NCBI GenBank assembly: GCA_011109175.1
Contig: RDEW01000002.1
Coordinates: forward strand, 475,785-504,129
Length of the DNA stretch: 28,345 nucleotides
Reading direction: 5' to 3'
Source: Dicyema japonicum
Taxonomy: Eukaryota > Dicyemida > Rhombozoa > Dicyemidae
The notes beneath the pieces were generated by a model. It ran no database searches. It was given only the letters and a program-made list of their open reading frames with translations, and was not told where the DNA came from. The stretch's first letter is position 1. Every line of letters begins with the position of its first letter. The position numbers and the translations under genes are program-made. Below, piece by piece: positions 20,101-28,345 of this stretch.

Positions 20101-22194
20101 AACCAATAGAAACGTAGACATTTGTGGAAGAAAGCCCTAGAATAAAATAATCAACGGTGATAGTTGGATCACAAATACTAAACAGCAGATAAATAACACC
20201 AACGTAATCTGTCATGCATCAATTCAGCCGGAAACAGCTAAAATAAGCAAAAAGAACAAACCTTTTTAATTAAATGTGGAAACATGTAAACTACATCAGC
20301 ACTAATACTAAACAGCAGATAAAAAACACCAACGTAATCTGTCATGCATCAATTCAGCCGGAAACAGCTAAAATAAGCAAAAAGAACAAACCTTTTTAAT
20401 TAAATGTGGAAACATGTAAACTACATCAGCACTCATACCACTTTTCCGCAAGAGACAAACAATTCCCTCCAATTTTAAAATTGTCTTGCTCATGACAACA
20501 GTATGAGTGACGTACAATTGGTAAATAAACCAACGCAGAATGCAATCAATGTGGCTAATCCTAACCTATTAAACTTCATTCTAAATATTTAAGTAACATC
20601 TATCAAAGCAAATATTTCTTTGTGAGAAACTGAAGTATTAGGGGAAAGTAGCTTGTTTGAAATATCAGCAGGGAAATTCTTGTTAAAATAGAATCTTAAT
20701 TCTTCCAAATGCAGATCACTCGGTTTGTCAAATTTCCATTTTGTGTACTATTTTAATAAAACTGGGAAATACAGTCACTTGTTTTGTCATGGAAGGAAAA
20801 TTTTAAAATTAAAAGTGATAAACAAATTGTATATTTCCTTCCTGTTGATCTTCGTCAGAAGTATTCTAAATATTAAAATTTATCAATTACAATAGTTATT
20901 CGGTCTTTGCTTTTGAATTTCTGAATAAGAGGTGTCGCATCCTTTTAGGTGTCGCAATTTCTTTGAAAGTTGGTTACGGAGATACAAAAAATATAGATGA
21001 ANAATATTTAAGTAACATCTATCAAAGCAAATATTTTTTTGTGAGAAACTGAAGTATTAGGGGAAAGTAGCTTGTTTGAAATATCAGCAGGGAAATTCTT
21101 GTTAAAATAGAATCTTAGTTCTTCCAAATGCAGATCACTCGGTTTGTCAAATTTCCATTTTGTGTACCATTTTAATAAAACTGGGAAATACAGTCACCTG
21201 TTTTGTCATGGAAGGAAAATTTTAAAATTAAAAGTGATAAATAAATTGTATATTTCCTTCCTGTTAATCTTCGTCAGAAGTATTCTAAATATCAAAATTT
21301 ATCAATTACAATAGTTATTCGGTCTTTGCTTTTGAATTTTTGAATAAGAGGTGTCGCATCCTTTTAGGCGTCGCAATTTCTTTGAAAGTTGGTTACGGAG
21401 ATACAAAAAATATCGATAGATGAACTTTGTGGTCTCAATAAGTATAAATGTGTTTTTTTCATCCAAAACTATTAGCAATTTTTCAAATAACTCATCAGAG
21501 TTTGTCTAAAGTTATAACAATAAAAAAGTAGTGTAAGCTATTATAATGATTAATTACAAGAAAATATTTCCCAGATTATAATTGTGACTAAAAAAGACAA
21601 ATAAAATATTTGAGGTTAATTGTATGAAGCACAAAAACGCAAAAAAATATAATAAATAAACCAATTTTAAAGACAAATCAGACAGGTGTTGAATGATTTC
21701 AGATTTCACATGACCTGCAGCCTTAAGTAAAGTCAATATGGTCTAAGAAATAACATAAATTTCGAACAATATGAGAAAAGGTTTTAAATTGGTCACCAAA
21801 GTTTAGATGGATCGTCTCCACCATTCTGATTAAGACATGGCTCTTGTCTTTGGTAAATAACATAAATTTCGAACAATATGAGAAAAGGTTTTAAATTGGT
21901 CACCAAAGTTTAGATGGATCGTCTCCACCATTCTGATTAAGACATGGCTCTTGTCTTTGGTAGTGACCTAAATAACAAATATTATTGAATACTTTCATAA
22001 TATTTCTGTAAAGGGCTTTGAGATTTTCGTCAATAGAAATCGGAAAATTAAAATTTGACGAAAGCTTTTGTAGTTCCGATAATTGTTCATATCTTTCAGT
22101 ATATTGTCTTGATGTCTATTTTAAAGTATCGAAGTTCAACTAATTTTTCGGAATATTCTGAACTCTTAGGTATAGTTAGTATTACTTCTTCCAT
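20101..22194 (-). CDS. CKAP5: XMAP215/ch-TOG (CKAP5-like) TOG-domain microtubule polymerase, many micro-introns
   Basis: XMAP215 proteins bind tubulin through arrayed TOG (HEAT-repeat) domains and speed microtubule growth. First block: ATG at 22194; exons 22194-22141, 22115-21993, 21967-21875 (a second copy lies in the 107-bp duplication) and 21742-21662, separated by 25-nt introns in phase 0. They encode EKLTSRQYTERYEQLSELQK and KALYRNIMKVTTKDKSHVLI, then TILTLLKAAGHVKSEIIQHL: the TOG pattern EKL.S..W..R...L..L then LP.LL.K.....V.E. Second block: exon 20747-20598 gives KWKFDKPSDLHLEELRFYFN, and after a 32-nt intron HIDCILRWFIYQLYVTHTVV, MSKTILKLEGIVCLLRKSG and MFPHLIKKLFPAEL, closely following CKAP5 TOG4 (KWNFTTPRDEFIEQL, LDLILKWLTLRFF, FIPYLVVK). 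A 24-nt intron lies at 20391-20368. The middle (21661-20790) and the 3' end are uncertain, and two duplications plus the N at 21002 disturb it. It may be N-terminally incomplete. Confidence 0.75.
20175..20434 (+). repeat. Tandem duplication, period 130 bp, inside the CKAP5-like gene
   Basis: 20175-20304 repeats at 20305-20434, almost identical. It duplicates an exon end, the 24-nt intron and the start of the next exon; one copy reads more simply through to the CDPTITVDYFILGLSSTN exon. Confidence 0.95.
20584..21420 (+). repeat. Direct duplication of ~418 bp around a single N at 21002
   Basis: 20584-21001 and 21003-21420 differ at about ten positions. The single N sits exactly at the junction. 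It repeats the exon carrying the TOG4-like KWKF start. Two unmerged haplotype contig ends are the likely cause. Confidence 0.9.
21748..21961 (+). repeat. Tandem duplication, period 107 bp, inside the CKAP5-like gene
   Basis: 21748-21854 repeats at 21855-21961 without visible difference. Each copy holds nearly all of the exon containing VLIRMVETIHLNFGDQFKTF. Since 107 is not a multiple of three, two copies would break the frame; one copy restores it through flanking 25-nt introns. Confidence 0.95.
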
Positions 22195-22327
22195 GGTTAA
22201 TATCACACCAGAATGAATGAAAATGCCACTATTTATTATATATTTTTAATTAATTAATTTCAAATATAATAAAATAAAACAATAAAAGTTGGGTTTTGGG
22301 AAATTTTGGTTTGGGGAAAAAAATGAT

Positions 22328-23445
22328 GCTGGGGATCGACTGATCCAATTCTGTCAGGAAAATAGATTTCAGATAACTAACACATGGTTCAAGCAGCACA
22401 AACTTGGACGTCGCCAAATGGAATGTCTAGGAACCAATTAATTATATTTTATGTGCCAAACGCTGGAAAAGCTTTATAACAGCCGTCAAAACATATCCAG
22501 GGGCAGACTGTGGAACAGACCATCAGCTACTTGTTGCAAAATTAAGACGAAATTCAGTAACACCTGGAATATCTCCGAGTAAAGAAATTCGATGTCTTAA
22601 ACATACAACCAGAATACGCAATAGAAGATAAGTACAATATTGGATTACTAGATTCGAACGGAAGGATGCCTGATGAATTATGGAATGATATGCAGTTGGT
22701 TATCAGGAACGCTGCAATAAAACATGTCAAATACAAAACGCCGACCAAGCGCTCTGAGTGGCTCTCTGTCAATACCCTAAACATTGCTGAGGCTCGTAAA
22801 TCTGCTAAAGTCTCTGAATACAAAACGCCGACCAAGCGCTCTGAGTGGCTCTCTGTCAATACCCTAAACATTGCTGAGGCTCGTAAATCTGCTAAAGTCT
22901 CTGGAAATACAGACGAGGCAAGAAAACTTAACTTATAATTCAAAAAGGCAGCCAGGAAGGATAAAGAAGACTACTGGAGGTTACGCTGCAAAAAATGGAA
23001 GATGACTGTAAAAGAGGTCACACTAGGAATGCGCATTTACAACTAAAAAGATTACGAACCGCCTTTGGCCACGCGAACTGAAAATATCTATATTTATTCC
23101 AATACCGAAAAAAGGGGATAACAAGGACTGTTCAAACTATCGTACAATAGCCTTAATTCCACACGTCAGCAAAATACTTCTAGAGATAATACAACAACGT
23201 CTAATGCCAAATGCCGAAATGATTCTACCGGATGTCCAAGCAGGATTCAGGAAGGGACGAGGCACACGTGACCATATAGCAAATGTCCGGTGGATTATGG
23301 AGAAAGCCCATGAATCCCAAAAGAATGCATGCATGTACTTCATTGACTATCGGAAAGCTTTTGATTCCGCTATTCATGACAAGCTGTGGTCCGCTTTAAA
23401 AGAATTTGAATTCGATGTCTATCTGATATTGCTTATCAAACCTCT
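22328..23445 (+). mobile_element. RTE-type LINE, deleted and frameshifted
   Basis: The plus strand shows end-of-endonuclease sequence GDRLIQFCQENRFQITNTWF, a frameshift, TWTSPNGMSRNQ, then VKTYPGADCGTDHQLLVAKL (catalytic SDH replaced by TDH). The linker (PDELWNDMQLVIRNAAIKHV ... FKKAARKDKEDYWRLRC) follows, and the RT N-half ISIFIPIPKKGDNKDCSNYR, VQAGFRKGRGTRDHIANVRW and ACMYFIDYRKAFDSAIHDKL (motif A, FIDYRKAFD). This matches BovB/RTE-type proteins closely in motif wording. The RT catalytic YADD and C-terminus are missing after 23445, and sequence between linker and RT is deleted. An in-frame 87-bp duplication lies in the linker. Inactive. Confidence 0.85.
22731..22904 (+). repeat. Tandem duplication, period 87 bp, in frame within the RTE LINE
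   Basis: 22731-22817 repeats at 22818-22904, essentially identical; 29 codons each (YKTPTKRSEWLSVNTLNIAE...). It is absent from the usual RTE linker. Confidence 0.95.
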
Positions 23446-23725
23446 TTAACACTCTGTGAGCGAAGGTAGTTTTCCTGCTATTAATATTTCAATATATCTG
23501 GGATACAGAAACACAATTAGGTTAATAATCCTGAAAAAAAGTAAATCGATTTTTGAAGTATATTATAGTTGATTGACTAAATTTTTAAAGGTGATCAAGG
23601 TCTTTTGAAAATTGCATCATCAAATGGCCTGAGATCGGCAGGACTCTTTTCTAGGTAATCAACAAGCACGGGTAGTCCAGTTCATCTTCAAAGACAGACT
23701 AATTCTATTTTGAATTGCTTATTTA
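23446..23725. other. Intergenic DNA, no feature recognised
   Basis: Nothing could be supported between the RTE fragment and the SINE. Confidence 0.35.
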
Positions 23726-24040
23726 GCTGCGTGGTACCATGTGGTCCTTCATGGTTAATTGGTTGAAGTTTCTGTTTGTTCGTCTGTTCCTCCTCTCTCT
23801 TCCTATTAGAGTGGCGTCATGTGACCCACCTGTCTAGGTGGCGCCCAGTGTCAGGCGCCAAGGATCATTTGCTCTCCCCGACTCCACTAGAGGGGTTTCC
23901 ACAACTCAAGTATGGACGTCTTACCCTTTATGTTGATTCCGGATGGACTCTGCTTCTGTAAATATGGAAACTGGATAAACTTAATTAGTTGTTTACTTTA
24001 ACATATTTTTCGGTGTACCCGGGGTTAATAAATAAATAAA
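23726..24040 (+). repeat. SINE-like repeat, copy 5 (full length, TAAA tail)
   Basis: About 315 bp from GCTGCGTGGTACCATGTGG to GGGGTTAATAAATAAATAAA. It is over 85% identical by eye to copy 6 at 26808-27127. The short TAAA-type tail is that of a retroposed SINE. I could not see convincing A and B boxes, so tRNA ancestry is unproven. Confidence 0.7.
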
Positions 24041-24142
24041 TTTATTTACACATGTTATGGCAGCTGACGCCTGACAAAAGAATTAGTTTGGGAAAAGGTC
24101 TTTGAATTCCTTATATTCCGTTCAAAACAGTCCTTTCAAAGA

Positions 24143-24330
24143 ATGAACATTTCTGAAATGTTTATTGAAAAAATTAAATTTAACAGAAAAACGGACAATG
24201 AAGAAAATTATCATACTTTTAATTTTACTTTGATCAACAGTCAAGAGAAGTATAAAAGGTTAAGTTTTAAATCGTCGCTAGTAGACACTGTCAACCATGT
24301 TCATAAACAAGTTATTCCTTGTGTAATTAA
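24143..24330 (+). CDS. Short unidentified open frame ending at a scaffold join
   Basis: From the ATG at 24143 the frame reads MNISEMFIEKIKFNRKTDNE, ENYHTFNFTLINSQEKYK and SSLVDTVNHVHKQVIPCVI up to the single N at 24331. The lysine- and asparagine-rich composition could be a real exon or a transposase scrap. No motif was recognised, and it has no intron-defined extension. Confidence 0.25.
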
Positions 24331-24331
24331 N
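24331..24331. other. Single-N scaffold join that cuts PFKFB
   Basis: Unlike the other three single Ns, no direct repeat flanks it. The PFKFB intron starting at 24342 runs into this N, and the next exon is not on the other side. Confidence 0.8.
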
Positions 24332-24342
24332 GGATATACCAC

Positions 24343-25391
<1,049 letters not shown>

Positions 25392-26074
25392 AATTTTAGT
25401 TATCGAATATTTAAATTCCCATTTTAAATATATTTTAAGCTTTTATTTTTCCTGGAAAATGTTTAGATAATAATTTTTTTCTGGAGAAATTTCTAAGAAG
25501 ATCGGGCTACCCTGAAAAAGGCGTAGAGAGTGACGGCACAATGGATCAGCGAAGAGAAACGATTGCCACCGAACAATCAAGACGTTTTATTATTCTTAAC
25601 GGTGGAGGGTGCTTGTTGCACCGTGACTTCTCTGTCAAGCACGAAAATGCATGTTCTCAAGGAAGACTACAAATCAAGGACTGTTTGAACTGGAGAACCT
25701 AGAAAGGGGACCTTTTCAGAAGTCCGTCGCTTTATTACTCTAAAAGTCTTTTTTGCTATCTTCGATCTTAAAGGAATTTGTCCAGGAAGTGAATGAACCC
25801 CATTAAGCGCATGCATAATGAATTTATTGCTTGTAGTAAACATAAAATCGAGTCAGATATTATGCCTTCTAAGAATTTAGTCAACTTTTTAAATATGCCT
25901 CATAGTTTTTATATGCCCTTGGAAGGCAAAAAAATACGTTTGTGCTCCATCTGCCTTTGGTGTCTACAGATTTTTAAAAGGACTAGTTATTATATCTATC
26001 CAAACAGATGGGAGTTATTCTTTTCTACGAAATTATGAATTGTTACTTTTTTCCAGAGACATCGAGCTAAACCA
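25392..26074. other. Unassigned DNA with two unidentified short frames
   Basis: A 54-codon plus-strand frame starts at the ATG near 25542 (MDQRRETIATEQSRRF), and another frame lies at 25793-26038. Neither has a recognisable domain. No intron-defined continuation was found. Confidence 0.3.
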
Positions 26075-26285
26075 TGACCCTCCCACTATGACATTCAACA
26101 GCATAACGTAAATAGGATAAAGTTAGAGATATTGGAGCTTTGTATGCTCCTATGAAAACATACTGTGGATGTTGCGCTTATTCAAGAATCAAAATTTGGT
26201 CCTCTTTCTACGAAGCTTTCCTTCCCAGTGTACATTGTCGGATGGTGATCGTCTTGGGGTAAATGTGCTCATCAAGTAAGCCACC
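26075..26285 (+). mobile_element. LINE endonuclease N-terminal fragment (third type)
   Basis: The plus strand reads IQQHNVNRIKLEILELCMLL, a stop, then VDVALIQESKFGPLSTKLSF. The Q.N.NGI..K..EL..L....VDV.LIQE(T/S)K pattern is the start of a jockey/CR1-like APE endonuclease and differs from the FNVRG type elsewhere in the window. Two stops; relic. Confidence 0.6.
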
Positions 26286-26495
26286 GTTTCTTGAAAATGT
26301 CTCAGCTCGTTTCCACACAGAAACTCGATGAGGGACAGATTTCTATGGAAGAACCGTTCATTTTTAGTTTGTAATATAGACGGACATAGTGGATTCCTTG
26401 GTCCTTGGCAGAACTGAAGGAACCCCGCAATTCCTTCGTGTCGACGAATCTAATAGACGAGTGTCGAGGGTATGGTCTGTTATATTTGGTAAAGG

Positions 26496-26836
26496 CGTAG
26501 TCTTTTTCTGTGAGAATCTGATTTTGTTTAATGTAAGTGCATACTTCTATCAGGCACAATTATTTGTCTATATTATTTCCTATACATTCTTTTAGGTTTT
26601 TCGTAACAATTGCATTGATGCTATGAATTATCTCACGCCGCGTGGTGCCATGTGGTGCTGCCTGGNCGTAGTCTTTTTCTGTGAGAATCTGATTTTGTTT
26701 AATTTGAGTGCATACTTCTATCAGGCACAATTATTCGTCTATATTATTTCCTATACATTCTTGTAGGTTTTTCGTAACAATTGCATTGATGCTATGAATT
26801 ATCTCACGCCGCGTGGCGCCATGTGGTGCTGCCTGG
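26496..26836 (+). repeat. Direct duplication of 170 bp around a single N at 26666
   Basis: 26496-26665 and 26667-26836 are nearly identical (for example TTTAATGTAAGTG against TTTAATTTGAGTG) and meet at one N. The end of each copy is the head of the SINE; only the second continues into the full element. Unmerged contig overlap is the likely cause. Confidence 0.9.
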
Positions 26837-27127
26837 TTAATTGGTTGAAGTTTTCTGCTTGCTTTCTGTTCCTCCTCTCTCTTCCTAATAGAGTGGCGTC
26901 ATGTGATCCACCTATCTAAATGACGCCCAGTGCCAGGCCGGCATGAAAAAGGATCATTTGCTCTTCCCCACTCCACTGGAGGGGTTTCCACAACTTCAAG
27001 TATACGTCTTTTACCCTTTATGTTGATTCCGGATGGACTCTGTTTATGTAGAAGTGGAAACTGGATACACGTAATTAGTTATTTACTTTAACTTCTTTCT
27101 CGGTGTATCCGGGGTTAATAAATAAAT
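26808..27127 (+). repeat. SINE-like repeat, copy 6 (full length)
   Basis: From GCCGCGTGGCGCCATGTGG to GGGGTTAATAAATAAA, about 320 bp, matching copy 5 throughout. It is the cleanest representative in the window; a truncated head of the same copy ends at the N at 26666. Confidence 0.75.
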
Positions 27128-27139
27128 GCTATCCAACTT

Positions 27140-27312
27140 ATGACACCCTTTCGTTAAGATTTTGTCTAAATTGCTAGTGAAAGTCATCCATCAGTGTGTC
27201 GAATGTCAAACCAAGGATTTTAGAATTCTTTGAAGCGGCTATAGGCACATATACCAGGCGGATTTCATAGACATCCTTGTAGCGACTGTCCATCATGAAT
27301 AGAGCGAAGGTA
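27140..27312 (+). pseudogene. Integrase zinc-finger and core-start relic
   Basis: One plus-strand frame reads FVKILSKLLVKVIHQCVECQ, with a CVEC pair like the integrase HHCC finger. A shifted frame then gives IYQADFIDILVATVHH, like the QADLIDM start of the rve core with its first catalytic Asp. It may belong to the same family as the relic at 11830-12480, which has the opposite end of an integrase. Short and weak. Confidence 0.4.
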
Positions 27313-27439
27313 TACTTTAATGACGACAAATGTAGTTTATCAAGTTTTTGCATTAAACTGCTTTTATATTTAAAAAAAAAAGATTATCAAGTGAAACCAA
27401 TATCAAGGTTTGTCCGAACTACAGCGGTTGCCATGGAGG

Positions 27440-27730
27440 GAGGAGTCTGTCTCTAGAGAAGATGATGATATCGTCTGTATATGACAGAGTAAATCGGAGG
27501 AAGCAGAAAGCCATGTAGGAGTCCGTTTGGAAACATTCGAGATCCCTACTTGCTATTCCTCGACATACTTTTCCACCCCAGCAAGATATGAAGTTTTCTA
27601 ACTAAAGTTTGAGGTTGGATGTTGGAGTCAAAAATCTTTTCGGTAATTCCTCGAGACAAAGTCTAACGCCTTTTGAACGTCAATAGAAACCATCGCTGTG
27701 CACATGAGGCCTTGGAGCTTTAAAGCTGTA
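27440..27730 (-). mobile_element. LINE reverse transcriptase core fragment
   Basis: The minus strand shows MVSIDVQKALDFVSRNY (RT motif A, LDV.KAFD type) and, after frame changes, FRFTLSYTDDIIIFSRD (motif C, Y.DD). The distance between them is about right for a shortened RT palm. Several stops; relic. Confidence 0.55.
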
Positions 27731-27829
27731 AATAATAAATTTAGATAGGTGTGTTGTTGCAAAACTATCAATCAGAATCCATGAAGGAAAGATCGCGTCT
27801 GCAAAATCTGGAATAATCATATAAGAAAT

Positions 27830-28320
27830 TATTAAGCCAAAAAATCATTAGAAAGTAAGTTATTATAATGAAAACCATTAAGTTGTCCCAGCTTCCTCTC
27901 TTTGATCCAACTTTGTTCCGACGATTTCCCACGATAGATACACGCGCCGCCCGACCTAGAAAGGGGTTTTCCATGTCTTAACGCCGATTTTTCAATAGAT
28001 ATATTGGTTGCCTTTCTTCGATGTTGTTTTTTAGCTAGACCCCATAGTTTATAGTTTGGTCGATGTACTGTGTGTACAGTAGTTTTATCAGGAATTAAGA
28101 TGTCCTGCATTTTTTACAAAGTTGAGCTTACGTATTGACACAGTGACCAAGTTACACATGAGTTCTGAATATCATGTGAGCAAAAAGTTACTCCAAGGTT
28201 ATTAACTTTCTTGGTTGGAAGTTTTTTTCCGTACAGGATCAGTGTTGGATCATAGCTAGACAATCTTCTATTACATACTGGGATGATATTTTCTGAGCAA
28301 GAGAGAGTTAATGAATTCGA
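27830..28320 (-). mobile_element. LINE fragment, region after the RT domain (jockey-like)
   Basis: From about 28260 the minus strand reads DPTLILYGKKLPTKKVNNLG, VTFCSHDIQNSCVTW, then after a stop LIPDKTTVHTVHRPNYKLWG, LAKKQHRR and KSALR. The order (V)..LGV.F...L.W...IC ... RP...Y...LWG.....Q....K.LR is the thumb/C-terminal region of jockey- and CR1-like proteins. Because it precedes the RT core at 27440-27730 in reading direction, the two belong to separate insertions. Confidence 0.5.
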
Positions 28321-28345
28321 GTAGGAGTATCGGTGATCATAAAAA

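Noticed and set aside
20773-20790. A separate gene starting at MTKQVT (20790)
   Set aside because: The short exon joins in phase to the TOG4-like exon, but the same domain in CKAP5 proteins is internal and an acidic linker-like exon lies upstream (NTSDEDQQEGNIQ), so it more likely lies within the larger gene; the exact splice here is unresolved.
22554-22943. Minus-strand frame with a repeated FPETLADLRASAMF-like segment
   Set aside because: It is antisense to the RTE LINE linker and its 87-bp duplication.
27832-28110. A basic, ribosomal-protein-like ORF (NYKLWGLAKKQHRRKATN)
   Set aside because: Upstream sequence in the same orientation shows the LGV.F...W pattern of LINE C-terminal regions, so a decayed jockey-like element is the better reading.

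Overview
This is AT-rich eukaryotic DNA (probably a draft-genome scaffold, with one 814-base N run and four single-N joins), dominated by decayed transposable elements. Reading for host genes with standard six-frame ORFs finds almost nothing, because the real genes are cut into short exons by spliceosomal introns of only about 21-25 nt (one of 35 nt). Splicing these out in frame gives recognisable animal proteins: a SEM1/DSS1 proteasome subunit, a LAMP-like lysosomal membrane glycoprotein, an XMAP215/ch-TOG (CKAP5-like) microtubule polymerase and a 6-phosphofructo-2-kinase/fructose-2,6-bisphosphatase. Two further spliced genes are unidentified, and a sorbitol dehydrogenase pseudogene keeps one micro-intron. 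Introns of about 25 nt in an animal with non-LTR and DNA transposons are the reported hallmark of dicyemid mesozoans (Dicyema and relatives), so I infer a dicyemid. That is inference from intron size, not a database match.

Layout. 1-40 (-): first 13 codons of a LAMP-like gene leaving the window. 41-400: its upstream region, holding a SINE-like repeat. 600-1750: two LINE fragments. 2315-2566 (+): SEM1. 2567-4880: LINE debris and unassigned DNA. 4885-5508 (-): unidentified spliced gene. 5520-9550: AT-rich DNA with tandem duplications, a LINE endonuclease fragment, SINE relics and a 21-bp minisatellite. 9556-9949: inverted copy of 1-398. 9910-11062 (+): complete six-exon LAMP-like gene. 11830-12480: integrase relic. 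12770-13450: LINE RT fragment and SORD pseudogene. 13474-13887: Tigger/pogo-like transposase C-terminus, then the N run. 14857-15459 (-): unidentified gene with a KEN-box-like motif. 15760-18575 (-): nearly full-length dead LINE. 18650-18880: hAT transposase relic. 20101-22194 (-): CKAP5-like gene. 22328-23445: RTE-type LINE. 23726-24040: SINE. 24343-25168 (-): PFKFB, cut by a scaffold join. 25392-28345: LINE, SINE and integrase fragments.

Two structural themes stand out. First, the ends of the first 9.9 kb are an inverted repeat that includes the signal-peptide exon and upstream region of two divergent LAMP-like paralogs, so it is an inverted gene duplication and not a transposon TIR. Second, there are 12 nearly identical head-to-tail duplications of 87-419 bp. 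Three have a single N exactly at the junction, and four lie inside spliced genes; in three of those, dropping one copy restores or simplifies the gene, and in the fourth it removes a duplicated first exon and upstream region. I read most of them as assembly artefacts from joining divergent haplotypes. The host genes have no shared pathway; they are ordinary housekeeping genes embedded in transposon debris.
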